This document shows positions 1-9,418 of a stretch of 64,000 nt of DNA, one piece after another. Made by a program: the position numbers and the translations under genes. The notes below the pieces were generated by a model that saw nothing but the letters and a program-made list of their open reading frames with translations, had not been told where the DNA came from and did not search any database. The stretch spans positions 1-64,000 of the forward strand of contig JAEWMT010000081.1 in assembly GCA_023393095.1 (NCBI GenBank), in the 5' to 3' direction. Source of the stretch: Bacillota bacterium. Its GTDB lineage: Bacteria > Bacillota > Clostridia > Lachnospirales > Lachnospiraceae. Each line of letters begins with the position of its first letter. Position 1 is the first letter of the stretch.

Positions 1-25
1 AATATGTATTACGTTGCCATCCCAC

Positions 26-844
26 CTAATTATACAGAATTGTTATTTCCACTCTACGGTTTTTCATTCTGCCTTCCTCTGTTTTATTAGAAGCAATTGG
101 GTTATTATCTGCACAACCTCCGGATGCTGCGATACGCTTATTATCTAATCCTTTCTTATCTGTCAGATAATTTGTCACTGCTGCTGCACGAGCACTGGAA
201 AGATCCCAGTTTGAATAATATTCGCTTGAAGCACTCACCGGAACATTATCGGTATAACCTTCAACAATAATTTGGTTGGATATATTTTTCAAAAGCCTGG
301 CTATTTCGCTTAAGCTCTTTATCATACTTGGTTTCAGTTCTGCTTTACCGCTATCAAAGAATGCTTTATCCGTAAGTAATATGGTGAGACCACTTTCTCC
401 TAAAACGGTTCCTACCGTTCCATCAACTCCCAAATCATTAATAATCTGATCAATGCCCTGTTCCAAAGCATTCATTTCTTCCTTGGTAGTAAGTGAATTA
501 TCATTTGGATTCGCTGCTTGTGTAGGATTTGGAGTTAATGTTGGCTTCGGTGTCACCGATAAACTTGCTGCATTATCGGAATTACCATCCTTACCATTCG
601 AATTTGGCATTATTTTATTACCGTTATTGGGCAAAACACCGTTTTTTCCATCAAAAATGCTCTGACCCTTTCCTTGACCAAATGTTTCATGCATGGATTC
701 TGCAAATTGTTCATATTTCGCCTGATCCACAGTACTCATACCATACAACAGAATAAACAACGCCAGTAACAGTGTAATCATATCAGAATAGGTAAGAAGC
801 CATCTTTCACTGTTCTCCTTCTTCGGTTTGACCTTCTTCTTCAT
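26..844 (-). CDS. motB: Flagellar stator protein MotB
   Basis: This is the stator subunit that anchors the flagellar motor to peptidoglycan and, with MotA, forms the ion channel. The 272-residue protein has a basic N-terminus, then one membrane helix (about 15-37) with the conserved channel aspartate in WLLTYSDMITLLLALF (Asp21). A Pro/Thr/Asn-rich linker (about 75-120) follows, then a C-terminal OmpA-like peptidoglycan-binding domain with GYTDN, NWDLSSARA and NRRVEI. Its start codon lies 38 bases inside the 3' end of motA, so the two genes are translationally coupled. Length and domain order are normal for MotB. Confidence 0.95.
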   Translation of the reverse strand: MKKKVKPKKENSERWLLTYSDMITLLLALFILLYGMSTVDQAKYEQFAESMHETFGQGKGQSIFDGKNGVLPNNGNKIMPNSNGKDGNSDNAASLSVTPKPTLTPNPTQAANPNDNSLTTKEEMNALEQGIDQIINDLGVDGTVGTVLGESGLTILLTDKAFFDSGKAELKPSMIKSLSEIARLLKNISNQIIVEGYTDNVPVSASSEYYSNWDLSSARAAAVTNYLTDKKGLDNKRIAASGGCADNNPIASNKTEEGRMKNRRVEITILYN

Positions 845-1589
845 TATCCAAGTATCCTTTCAACTGTTCTTTCATAAATGCCGGGTTAGAGCCGCCACGA
901 AGTAATTGGATTCCTTCCAGCATCATGTTCTTTGCCATTACCTCATCGGAATTGAGTTCTTTTAGTTTGGTTGCTATTGGTAAATATATTAGATTTGCAA
1001 AACCTACACCATATAAAGTTGCAGTAAATGCCACACCGATGCCCTCTCCAAGTTCGGCTACATCTCCACCTAGGTGACCAAGAACGTTAACCAAGCCCAT
1101 AACCGTACCAAGCACACCCATGGTAGGAGAGAATCCACCCATAGCTTCAAATATGGCAATTGGCTTTTCATTCTCATGTTCCAAATTGATAATTCTTGTC
1201 TCAAGGATTTGTCGTACTACTTCTTCATCGGCACCATCAATAACCAGTCGTAAACCTGTAACAATAAAATCATCCATTTCCCGGGTTTCCAGTTCATGCT
1301 CCAGAGCAAGCAAGCCATCTTTTCTTGCAATTGTAGACAATGTCATGAACGTATCCAGTATCTCCACGCGGTCTATTTTCTTGTTCCTAAATGCTTTTCC
1401 TAATGCACCCGGTACCTTTTTTAAAGCTTGTAGCGGGAATGATAATATGGTTGCACCGAACGTTCCGCCAAGCACAATCATTGCCGCAGTGACTTGCAAT
1501 AGTTTTGCTATATTTCCCTTTTCAATTATAAATGCAAATATTATCATGAAAAATGAAAAAACTAAACCAAAAAGTGCCGATATATCCAT
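807..1589 (-). CDS. motA: Flagellar stator protein MotA
   Basis: This is the membrane subunit of the flagellar stator and converts ion flow into rotor torque. The 260-residue protein has two N-terminal membrane helices, a large cytoplasmic loop (about 60-150) and two more helices containing the family signature around PTMGVLGTVMGLVNVLG. The acidic C-terminus ends in a Glu-rich tail. GGAGG lies just upstream of the ATG, and a vegetative-type promoter candidate precedes it. Its 3' end overlaps motB. No other flagellar gene is in the window, so this is an isolated motAB pair. Confidence 0.95.
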   Translation of the reverse strand: MDISALFGLVFSFFMIIFAFIIEKGNIAKLLQVTAAMIVLGGTFGATILSFPLQALKKVPGALGKAFRNKKIDRVEILDTFMTLSTIARKDGLLALEHELETREMDDFIVTGLRLVIDGADEEVVRQILETRIINLEHENEKPIAIFEAMGGFSPTMGVLGTVMGLVNVLGHLGGDVAELGEGIGVAFTATLYGVGFANLIYLPIATKLKELNSDEVMAKNMMLEGIQLLRGGSNPAFMKEQLKGYLDNEEEGQTEEGEQ

Positions 1590-1628
1590 TCTGTATTTCC
1601 TCCAGCTTTTGTATAGTAATTATAATTT

Positions 1629-1657
1629 ATTATATCTCTAACTACGGCACCATACAA
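1629..1657 (-). promoter_or_regulatory. Candidate promoter of motAB
   Basis: On the minus strand TTGTAT (1652-1657) and TATAAT (1629-1634) are separated by exactly 17 bases, about 40 bases upstream of the motA start. It looks like a sigma-A promoter; I saw no convincing sigma-D motif. Confidence 0.5.
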
Positions 1658-1750
1658 CAAATTTTTTCATATATCTACCGTATTTTGTAGAAAATAGGAC
1701 TAATCTCCCCATATTTTGAGGCAACTCTATGTATCCTGAAAGGGACTGTA

Positions 1751-1867
1751 TCAAACCTGTTCCACGTAACAGTTATCCCACCCCAAAGAACTCCTCAATT
1801 TACTAACATTATTTTTATCGACAAATTCATCCCATTTCTTTAGTTGTTCGGGTACAATTTCATTTTA
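1751..1867 (-). pseudogene. Possible 3' remnant of an unknown gene
   Basis: Just past the stop of the LTA-synthase-like gene, another frame stays open for 36 codons with coding-like composition. It contains VPEQLKKWDEFVDKNN, ends GWDNCYVEQV, and stops with TGA. It has no start codon or ribosome binding site of its own. It may be the surviving end of a deleted gene or may be chance; the family is not recognised. Confidence 0.25.
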
Positions 1868-3884
1868 AAAAGTAATATTGGGCTAGTCTATTCTTCTTAT
1901 CAAGAGCGTTGTTATAGCCAATATTTTTATACTGATTAATTGATTCCATATAAGTGTTCGATTCTGAAAAGGAATGGAACAGATTATTCTTGTCAATGTA
2001 AAACAACGAATTTATAACAGGTACCTTCTGGTACAGATCCAATAAATACTGATTGTAGGCAGTACCCTTTAAGTCTGCTTTTTTAAGAAGGTAAGAAGAT
2101 AAATAATTTGCGCTCATCTTGTTAACATCATCCTTTGGCATATCATAATTAGACCATAAGACATATGGCACTACATATTTTCGCATCAGTTGATCCTGCC
2201 CCGGTTGGTATTCATGATTAGTTACACTGTCCTCCAATTCCGAATATACCACAGGCTGATGATCCCCAAATAATAGGATTACGGTATGCTCCTTCTGTTT
2301 GGCAAAATAATCAATCAAAGTTTTATAAGCCTTATCCGATTCTCTTAACAGGCTTAAGTACTGCTCCACGTTTGGATGCCCCGGATAATCCGTCAGTCTT
2401 ACCGTATTTTCATTATTAAATAACCGGGTGCCGGAGTATCCTCCGTGATTTTGCATGGTAACATTAAAGATAAAAAGTGGTTGATTTTTACCCTTCGTTT
2501 CATATTGTTCAATTATTTTTTGATAGCTGTCTTTATCACTGATAAAATTTCTTATCTTCGTAGGATTCGAAAAATCCTCCATGGATAAAAATTCATCAAA
2601 GCCCATCAGCGGATATACAAGATCACGTTTATACCCACTTGGTTCATACGGGTGGATTGCGATATTATAATATCCCTGAGACTTCAGGGTAGTCGCAAGT
2701 GAATCCCTTGAATCGGTAACAAACTGCTGATAAGGAACACAATTCTGTGGCATGACAGCCATACTGTTTCCTGTCAAAAACTCATACTCCGTATCACTGG
2801 TTGCTCCCCCAAATACAGAGACATATAAGGAGCCCTTTGTGGTGTTTTTACTCAGTGATCTGATATTGGGCAGATAATCCATATTTGTCTTAAAATCGCC
2901 TACTAGGCTAAGGTCAGAAAATGCTTCATTCATGATAACAATAATATTCGGATTTTCTTTCGTCTCAGACTTCTTATTGTTCTCTTTTTTTTCTTCTGAT
3001 TTTTTCAGTAAATTGTCTACCATTTTAACAGAGTATCCCTGTGGTGCCTCTGTCTCCATTGCCTGAACATTTGCAACAAAACCGAATACAGTACCATAGG
3101 AGCAATAAGTGTATTTTGGAGCAAAGAAATCCAATACCCTTATCTTTGATTGAATTAAGTCCGTATTAAAAAATTCATGGAATACAATCACTGAAAACAA
3201 TAGATAAGTTCCGAAGACAATCAGACGGTTAACCGCAGACGGTTTCTTAGGAGCTTTCTCCAGTTTAAATCCTAAGACAAAAACAAAATACATCACTAGT
3301 GTAGCAACAAGAAATCCCCGTGTAAAGCTTACATCGTAGCCGGAAGCTACACTCATACCAGTCTTCCATGCAAGCAGATCACTAGGCAGTATTGGATTAC
3401 CACGAAACAGATATACAAAATAGTTGACCATGGAGGCTATGTAAACCAAGATATTGCAAATTGCAATTGTATATCGGCAACTTCTTGTTAGTGCAAAAAC
3501 AAGATAATATAAAATCACATACCAGATTAGATTATACACACTATAGAACCGGAACATATCCAGGTTATAATTACTGACCATAAGCTCCACAATCAGGAAA
3601 GAGGCTATCGGCGAAAGCAGAAGTACTAAATAATTAAGCCCTCTTGCATACTTTTTAAAGAAGCTTCTTATTTTGACAGCCTCAAGCATAGAGATTAATG
3701 ATATCATAAGCCAAAGAAATATTATTATATAGGTAGACGGGTCGCTTAAATTATTTGAAAAATCCTGCTTTAAATAGATAAATATAACAAATAGGAAATA
3801 AAGCATGAGTAAGTACACAGGTATCAGCTTTATTTCCTTCCAGTTCAGCTTTATATTAAATTTGGTATTATTTAATATTTTCAT
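1860..3884 (-). CDS. LTA synthase family membrane phosphoglycerol transferase
   Basis: Likely transfers glycerol-phosphate from phosphatidylglycerol to a cell-envelope glycopolymer on the outer face of the membrane. The N-terminal about 260 residues form five or more membrane helices; a sulfatase-fold catalytic domain follows (about 310-610). Visible landmarks are NIIVIMNEAFSD (metal site), GGATSDTEYEFLTG with the presumed nucleophilic Thr, and LLFGDHQPV (metal-binding Asp and His). GGGAGA precedes the ATG. The 674-residue length is typical of the larger clostridial members. Whether the polymer is lipoteichoic acid or another phosphoglycerol-decorated glycan cannot be told from sequence alone. 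Confidence 0.88.
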   Translation of the reverse strand: MKILNNTKFNIKLNWKEIKLIPVYLLMLYFLFVIFIYLKQDFSNNLSDPSTYIIIFLWLMISLISMLEAVKIRSFFKKYARGLNYLVLLLSPIASFLIVELMVSNYNLDMFRFYSVYNLIWYVILYYLVFALTRSCRYTIAICNILVYIASMVNYFVYLFRGNPILPSDLLAWKTGMSVASGYDVSFTRGFLVATLVMYFVFVLGFKLEKAPKKPSAVNRLIVFGTYLLFSVIVFHEFFNTDLIQSKIRVLDFFAPKYTYCSYGTVFGFVANVQAMETEAPQGYSVKMVDNLLKKSEEKKENNKKSETKENPNIIVIMNEAFSDLSLVGDFKTNMDYLPNIRSLSKNTTKGSLYVSVFGGATSDTEYEFLTGNSMAVMPQNCVPYQQFVTDSRDSLATTLKSQGYYNIAIHPYEPSGYKRDLVYPLMGFDEFLSMEDFSNPTKIRNFISDKDSYQKIIEQYETKGKNQPLFIFNVTMQNHGGYSGTRLFNNENTVRLTDYPGHPNVEQYLSLLRESDKAYKTLIDYFAKQKEHTVILLFGDHQPVVYSELEDSVTNHEYQPGQDQLMRKYVVPYVLWSNYDMPKDDVNKMSANYLSSYLLKKADLKGTAYNQYLLDLYQKVPVINSLFYIDKNNLFHSFSESNTYMESINQYKNIGYNNALDKKNRLAQYYFLK

Positions 3885-4100
3885 ATATTATCTCCCATCC
3901 AATCCAATCAGGGCTATCCCTCTTGAATCGGCGTTTCTCTCCTTTTATTGTCGGTGTTTTCGATTATTGAAATACTACACAGTCCCCGCATTTCGCAGTT
4001 ACCTATCTGTGATTTGAGTGATAAATTCTCTATGTTATCTCAACTATATAAAAACTATAACCGTATGTCAATCATACAAATTTATACAATATGAATCACA

Positions 4101-5894
4101 TTAGAAATTAATTTTTACTGGGGTTGCCTTACAGATTTTACGGTCATAGGTTAAGAGTCCATTCACCTCATCCTCTACATCGGATAGCTGTGTAAAAACT
4201 GCTGCTGATAAACCATTATCAGCCAGTTTTTGAATATCCTCTTCCAATAAATAGTGAAATGCATTATCAAATTCTTCTTTGGAATGATAGATACGGTATC
4301 CATAGATTTGATGGGAAAAGGAGTGCCCATTGATGTAGCAGGCGTAGCCTGCATACTCCGAAAGAACAACCGGCCTTTTCTTAAGACGTACCCTAAAAGG
4401 ATGAAAATAATTATGGATGCTTTCAAAATCTCCGCAGCCCTGATCAAACCAACCACATGCATGGTCGATCAGTCTGGTCATATCCAGTTCATGAATTATC
4501 TCATAAGCATTTTTGGAATCAAATTGACCCCAGCCTTCATTAAAAGGCACCCATGTGATAATAGAGGGCGTATTATATAGGTGTAAGACAGTCTTCCTGC
4601 ATTCATTGATCCATTCCCGCCTTCCTTCTTCACTTCTTCTGCCAAGCATACGATAATGGTGATCCTTTATTTTACCTGCAAGCTTGGGAAAAAGAGTAGG
4701 CAGATAACCAACTAGTAGCATGTTATACTCCTCCCCGCCATTCACAATATCCTGCCATACCAGCATACCAAGGCGATCACAATGATAATACCAGCGCATT
4801 GGTTCAATTTTAATATGCTTTCTGAGCATATTGAAGCCAAGCTCTTTCGCTTTTCGTATATCATAGATTAATGCCTCATCGCTAGGAGCAGTATATAGTC
4901 CGTCAGGCCAATACCCTTGATCCAACAATCCATTTTGAAAATATGGTTTATAATTCAGAAATATCCTAGGAATGCCATCCGTATCAGGTTTAATTTCCAC
5001 CTTACGCATGGCAAAGTAACTTTCTGCCCTATCCTCTCCGGCAGTTATTACCACATTATATAATACAGGATTTTCCGGACTCCATAGCTCAAACTCCGGA
5101 AACGAAATATTTAAAAACTGCAAACGGCTTGTTAATGATCGTACTAAGCATTGATTGTGATAAATGTCAACCTTAAAAATGATATCTTCTATATTGTCCC
5201 GATTAAAATCATCATTTAAGAAGATTTCCACACGTACTGCTTTTCCATCCACAAGCGGAGTTATCCGAAGGGAAGTTATGTATAAATCAGGAACCCATTC
5301 CATCCATACCGTCTGCCAGATTCCACTCTGAGCCGTATAAAACATTCCACCCCTATGTAGCTTTTGTTTTCCTCTGCTATGATAAGAGGTATCACTGTCA
5401 TCCATAACTTTTAGGGTTACTATATTATCTCCTTCTTCAATCCTGGTTGTGATATCCACAGAAAATGGAAGGTATCCTCCCATATGTTCCATCACCTTGT
5501 GATGATTTATATATACCTCGCAGTATTGGTCAACAGCTCCAAAATTCAGCAAACATCTTTGATCCGGTAATTTATGATCAATTTTCAGGCATCTTTCATA
5601 CCACAAATATTCTCCCGGCAAAAGCTGTCGGTTAACTCCGGATAAAACACTCTCCGGGGAAAATGGTACCAGTATTCTTCCATCAAAACTTTTTGGAAAA
5701 TCAGGATCTTGATTAATACAATAATTCCAATAACCATTTAGAATTATATAGTTATCTCTCCGTAACTGAGGTCGAGGATATTCCTCCAGAACATGCGCTG
5801 CATCCAGATGTTCTCCCCACTCGGTATACATTTGGTAATTCTCCGGTAGTTTTCCTTTACGAAATAGTGTACGCACCGCGTCCTTTAGATTCAT
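4101..5894 (-). CDS. Glycoside hydrolase family 2 protein
   Basis: Retaining exo-glycosidase of the beta-galactosidase/beta-glucuronidase/beta-mannosidase clan. The 597-residue protein has an N-terminal sugar-binding jelly roll (about 45-200, with ILNGYWNY and LWYERCLKI), an Ig-like middle domain (about 205-300) and a TIM barrel. The barrel shows FNMLRKHIKIEP, the acid/base Glu in WVPFNEGWGQ, and the probable nucleophile Glu in PVVLSEYAGY. There is no signal peptide, so it should act in the cytoplasm on imported oligosaccharides. It is shorter than LacZ because C-terminal domains are absent. It lies 27 bases behind the cytochrome-b5-like gene and may be cotranscribed with it. The exact sugar specificity is unknown. 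Confidence 0.88.
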   Translation of the reverse strand: MNLKDAVRTLFRKGKLPENYQMYTEWGEHLDAAHVLEEYPRPQLRRDNYIILNGYWNYCINQDPDFPKSFDGRILVPFSPESVLSGVNRQLLPGEYLWYERCLKIDHKLPDQRCLLNFGAVDQYCEVYINHHKVMEHMGGYLPFSVDITTRIEEGDNIVTLKVMDDSDTSYHSRGKQKLHRGGMFYTAQSGIWQTVWMEWVPDLYITSLRITPLVDGKAVRVEIFLNDDFNRDNIEDIIFKVDIYHNQCLVRSLTSRLQFLNISFPEFELWSPENPVLYNVVITAGEDRAESYFAMRKVEIKPDTDGIPRIFLNYKPYFQNGLLDQGYWPDGLYTAPSDEALIYDIRKAKELGFNMLRKHIKIEPMRWYYHCDRLGMLVWQDIVNGGEEYNMLLVGYLPTLFPKLAGKIKDHHYRMLGRRSEEGRREWINECRKTVLHLYNTPSIITWVPFNEGWGQFDSKNAYEIIHELDMTRLIDHACGWFDQGCGDFESIHNYFHPFRVRLKKRPVVLSEYAGYACYINGHSFSHQIYGYRIYHSKEEFDNAFHYLLEEDIQKLADNGLSAAVFTQLSDVEDEVNGLLTYDRKICKATPVKINF

Positions 5895-5921
5895 TCTTAA
5901 CCTCCATTCCGTTATATAGCT

Positions 5922-6515
5922 CTATTCCTTTATAAGCACACCAACGATAGGTACCTTCTGTAATCTCTCCAGCACTCCATTATGGCATCCCATGAATTCA
6001 TTGGTTAAGTCTTTTCCTGCATTTAAACCAAAATGAGCTCCGCCTGCCCATTTATTTAATGTGGATACATCATAGACATTTCCGTTAACAGCAACATAAG
6101 CAGGTTTCCCCTCTCTCCCATTATTCTGAGCAAGTTCTTGAGTTGTTATAACCCGTTGAGTTTGTTGTGGTTGTTGCTGAGTCGGCGGTTGTTCTGGTTG
6201 GGTTTGTTGTGGTTGTTGGACTGGCTGCTGTTCTGGCTGGGTTGGTTGAGGTTGCTGCTGGACAGGCTGCTGTTCTGGTTGGGTTTGTTGTACGTACTGT
6301 TGTAGCTGTCCGCTAGTTGATAATATCTGTTGCGGTTGTATTGCAGTATCATGACTAACCAGGTATAAGTCAAATAATTCATTCGCAACCCAGTCAATCT
6401 GATACTGCAAATATCTCTTTTGATAATCTGAAGTGGCAAAAACCTGCATCTGGCTATAATGGCATATTTCCATAAGATATTTATCTATTCGTCTTTTAAT
6501 TTCAACATCATCCAT
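5922..6515 (-). CDS. Cytochrome b5-like domain protein with Gln/Pro repeat linker
   Basis: I chose the internal ATG (protein begins MDDVEIKRR) because CGGAG lies seven bases upstream; an upstream ATG nine codons earlier has no ribosome binding site. Domain order: a helical N-terminal segment (about 1-60), a Gln/Pro/Thr-rich linker of near-identical units such as QPEQQPVQQQPQPTQ (about 70-120), and a C-terminal cytochrome-b5-like fold (about 122-197) with YVAVNGNVYDVS and GGAHFGLNAGKDLT. In classic cytochrome b5 two His ligands bind heme. Here only HFG and CHNG histidines are near the expected places, so heme binding is uncertain. No signal peptide is visible. Confidence 0.75.
   Translation of the reverse strand: MDDVEIKRRIDKYLMEICHYSQMQVFATSDYQKRYLQYQIDWVANELFDLYLVSHDTAIQPQQILSTSGQLQQYVQQTQPEQQPVQQQPQPTQPEQQPVQQPQQTQPEQPPTQQQPQQTQRVITTQELAQNNGREGKPAYVAVNGNVYDVSTLNKWAGGAHFGLNAGKDLTNEFMGCHNGVLERLQKVPIVGVLIKE
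6150..6290 (-). repeat. In-gene tandem repeat coding the Gln/Pro linker
   Basis: About three degenerate units of roughly 40-48 bases built on TTGTTCTGG and TTGTTGTGG words encode the Gln/Pro/Thr linker of the cytochrome-b5-like protein. The array is likely to vary in length between strains. Confidence 0.6.
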
Positions 6516-6690
6516 AATAACTCCGATCTGCCGAAACACCAAAATATGGTGAAAGCATAATAATATATTTACAATAATTTATATCAGATTATATAAAATA
6601 TTATACCGCTTTTCTTTAAAACACAGCACATACCACCTCCCCATTATTTAAGATATAAGGAGATAATTGCAAAACACATAAATTTTAGAT

Positions 6691-6795
6691 ATTGTATACA
6701 CAGCAAATACTATTTCGGATCGGAGTAAAGTGTTAAAACATGTATGCCCGATGGAAGCGTTGGAGCGGAGAAATATTATTTGCTGTGTATACAAT
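6691..6795. repeat. Palindromic dispersed element, copy A
   Basis: A 105-base element is bounded by perfect 19-base inverted arms, ATTGTATACACAGCAAATA (6691-6709) and its complement (6777-6795). The interior contains GGAGCGGAGAAAT. Arms and interior resemble a second element at 38697-38789, so this is a dispersed repeat rather than a simple terminator. It lies in the 508-base gap between the cytochrome-b5-like gene and the chemoreceptor. Confidence 0.7.
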
Positions 6796-6957
6796 TACAA
6801 ATACTATATAGTTTCGCATTTACCAGATATAAGAATTAAATGACCATATTGTTTACATTATTGACTATACTGATTCGTATTTTAAGATAATATGACGAAA
6901 ATTAGTATTTATTGAATATATTATTTTATTAAAATTCTAATAAACATATTGAATTTA

Positions 6958-6986
6958 TTGACATCCAATGCTAAAATCAGTTAGAT
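6958..6986 (+). promoter_or_regulatory. Candidate promoter of the chemoreceptor gene
   Basis: TTGACA (6958-6963) is followed after 17 bases by the weak -10 TTAGAT (6981-6986), about 37 bases before the start codon. The -35 is perfect and the -10 poor, so confidence is limited. Confidence 0.35.
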
Positions 6987-7023
6987 ATGGTAATATTTTA
7001 TCATAAATAAGGAGGTAATTCGA

Positions 7024-9168
7024 ATGTCAAAGGAAAGTTTTAGAAAGGACAAAACGCACAATATTACCCGCGCATTAATTCAAGCTACTACACTTTTGAT
7101 TTTAATTGTTTTTGCTGTAATGACTGTTTTAAATTTTGTTCAAGAGGATGTGTTTAAGCTTATCCTTCCATATTGTATGATTTTTATTGTATTAGTACTT
7201 TGCATTCAACTTATACTTTTGAATCAATTCTTCCGTTCTATTAAAATTATAGGTGACCATGCTAATCAATTATCTCAGGGCAAGCTCAATATCAGTGATA
7301 TTATGGCAGATAAGACAAGAGGCCTTGAAGCACTGTCATTTGCATTTAATGAAATGAAGAGAAATCTTCTGAGTTTTATTGAAACTACAAAAGGTAATGT
7401 TATTGTACTATCAGATGCAGTTGATAAGGTCAACAAGAGCCTGAATATGAGCTTTCAGGGAAATGAGCAGATTGCAGCTAACATGACTGCCGTTGCGGAA
7501 AAAGCCCAAAGTCAGCTTAAAGTTGCAAAAGACACTTTAAACAGTATTCAGGAAGTTAGCTTAAGAACTAACAGCATAACAACAACTCTGTCTAACATCG
7601 AGAAATTTGTTGAAGATACCGTCCAGATATCTTCTGACGGTTCCAAACATCTGGATCAATATAATGAACAGATGACTGTAATCACTACCAATCTGGATGA
7701 AACCTCTAATTTTATTGATACCTTAAATTCACACCTGAAGGAAATCGATCAGGTAGGCGGCCTTATAATCACTATTACGGAACAGCTCAAGCTGTTATCC
7801 CTCAACTCCTCCGTTGAAGCTGCCCGAGCAGGAGAAGCAGGTAAAGGATTTGTCGTAGTTTCACAGGAGATGAATAAGCTTTCCTCTGCTACAAGGGACA
7901 GTGTCGGCCAGATCAACAAGCTGATTGCAGATATTATGAGCAGTAATTCAAAGGTTAGCGATAGTATCTCGAACGTATCCGATAGCTTCGATATCAGTAA
8001 AGAAATATTTGGCGCGGTTCAAAAATCTTTCTATACAATTAACAATAATGCTAATATCTTAAATAATGATATGAAGAAGGTATATGAAGAATCTCAGATG
8101 ATAAGTGAGAATACTAAGGAAATAGATAGACAGGGTACCATTCTTCATAATTCATCCAGTGAAATCTCTAGCATCACTCAGGATGTTGCGGCAGTTACAG
8201 AGGAAGATCTAGCTGAAAATGAAGAAATTAAAACACAGGCGATCTCTCTGAAAAATATGCTCTCCGATATCGAAAGTCTTCTGGGTCGTTACAAAACTTC
8301 CATTTCCCCAGTCAATCAGTCAAGTCCGCGAAAACTGAAGCTTGTTATGATGAGTCCTATTGATCATCCTTTCTGGAGATCCGTAAAGCAGGGTGCATTG
8401 TATGCCCAGAACGAACTGAAATCAAAGAATGTGGAACTTGAATACATAGGTTTTGATAAAGTTGACCAGACTTTTAATATTACCTTAGATCATAAAATCG
8501 AGGAAGGCTGTGATGGCCTTATATTACCTGGTTTTGTCAATGATATCGACAAATATATACAGAAGGCTAATCAAAAAAATATTCCTGTCATGGCATTTAA
8601 CTGTGATTTTAAACGAGGCACGGATAGGCTTTCCTACTTTGGGCCTGATGTTGAGGCTGCAAGTATATTGGCGGGTCAGCTAATATCAAAGGGTATCGAT
8701 GAAGAAGGTAAAGTTGTTCTATTCAGGGGTGATATGACAGCTACCATTAATAAAATCAGATGTGACAACGTAAAATCCGTACTCACCAAACGCAAAAAGA
8801 TAAAGCTAGTGAAAGAGATTGATGATATCATCAGTAATGAACTTGTATATAGCAAAATGAAAGAATTACTTAACAGCTTTCCCGATTTAAAAGGCGTAAT
8901 TATCGTAAGCGGTGGTGTTCATGGTGCCGCAAAAGCAATCGAGGAGCTTCATCGAGTTGGTAAGGTTAAGATTTTCTGTTTTGATTATGATAAAGAAATA
9001 ATTGAATTAATTAGACAAGGAATTGTAAATACTGCCATGGGACAGGATCCTTTCGGTCAGGGTCATGATCCTGTCATTTATTTATACAATTATCTTGTTG
9101 CAAATGAAGTGCCAAACGACATTACCTATACGAGAACTGAGGTTATGGATATAAGAAGTGTCTACTAA
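7024..9168 (+). CDS. Methyl-accepting chemotaxis protein with C-terminal periplasmic-binding-protein domain
   Basis: A chemoreceptor of unusual architecture. Two N-terminal membrane helices (about 17-38 and 45-68) are joined by only a few residues, leaving no room for an extracellular sensor. A HAMP-like stretch follows (about 70-120), then the signalling coiled coil with the hairpin-tip region LLSLNSSVEAARAGEAGKGF (about 258-277). From about residue 437 to the end comes a type-1 periplasmic-binding-protein (sugar-binding) fold: LVMMSPIDHPFWRSVKQG, CDGLILPGF, GQDPFGQGHDPV. With this topology the binding domain must be cytoplasmic, so the protein probably senses an intracellular sugar or related ligand. 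AAGGAGG precedes the ATG. It is monocistronic and followed by a strong terminator. Confidence 0.9.
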   Translation: MSKESFRKDKTHNITRALIQATTLLILIVFAVMTVLNFVQEDVFKLILPYCMIFIVLVLCIQLILLNQFFRSIKIIGDHANQLSQGKLNISDIMADKTRGLEALSFAFNEMKRNLLSFIETTKGNVIVLSDAVDKVNKSLNMSFQGNEQIAANMTAVAEKAQSQLKVAKDTLNSIQEVSLRTNSITTTLSNIEKFVEDTVQISSDGSKHLDQYNEQMTVITTNLDETSNFIDTLNSHLKEIDQVGGLIITITEQLKLLSLNSSVEAARAGEAGKGFVVVSQEMNKLSSATRDSVGQINKLIADIMSSNSKVSDSISNVSDSFDISKEIFGAVQKSFYTINNNANILNNDMKKVYEESQMISENTKEIDRQGTILHNSSSEISSITQDVAAVTEEDLAENEEIKTQAISLKNMLSDIESLLGRYKTSISPVNQSSPRKLKLVMMSPIDHPFWRSVKQGALYAQNELKSKNVELEYIGFDKVDQTFNITLDHKIEEGCDGLILPGFVNDIDKYIQKANQKNIPVMAFNCDFKRGTDRLSYFGPDVEAASILAGQLISKGIDEEGKVVLFRGDMTATINKIRCDNVKSVLTKRKKIKLVKEIDDIISNELVYSKMKELLNSFPDLKGVIIVSGGVHGAAKAIEELHRVGKVKIFCFDYDKEIIELIRQGIVNTAMGQDPFGQGHDPVIYLYNYLVANEVPNDITYTRTEVMDIRSVY

Positions 9169-9243
9169 TAGCAGGCATTTGGAACGTACTTCTGCATTTA
9201 GGATACAGACTCGAATTCATACCGTGAGGTAAGTAATATCACA

Positions 9244-9286
9244 TAAAGGGAGCTCGTCAAATTAACCTTGACGAGCTCTCTTATTA
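9244..9286 (+). terminator. Rho-independent terminator after the chemoreceptor
   Basis: Perfect 11-base arms GAGCTCGTCAA (9250-9260) and TTGACGAGCTC (9268-9278) close a 7-base loop and are followed by TCTTATTATTT. The A-rich left flank could let it serve the minus strand as well. Confidence 0.8.
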
Positions 9287-9301
9287 TTTAAAATCTATTA
9301 A

Positions 9302-9418
9302 TTAAATTGATGCACAGGATATAGGTATCTGCATTCCTACCCTCATAGGAGCAGGATAATTTCTTACATAAACCTCCTGTCGCAGCGGAAATATATTCAA
9401 CAGAAGTATACCCTTCAT
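9302..9418 (-). CDS. Possible small ORF or gene remnant downstream of ridA
   Basis: A 38-codon frame beginning MKGILLLNIFPLRQEVYV and ending QIPISCASI lies between ridA and the terminator. The same frame stays open upstream, without a start, to the end of ridA, with sensible composition (SPLLIEESN). The putative start has only a weak GAAAG in front. Either it is a short real peptide or the tail of a gene whose front was lost. Family not recognised. Confidence 0.3.
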   Translation of the reverse strand: MKGILLLNIFPLRQEVYVRNYPAPMRVGMQIPISCASI

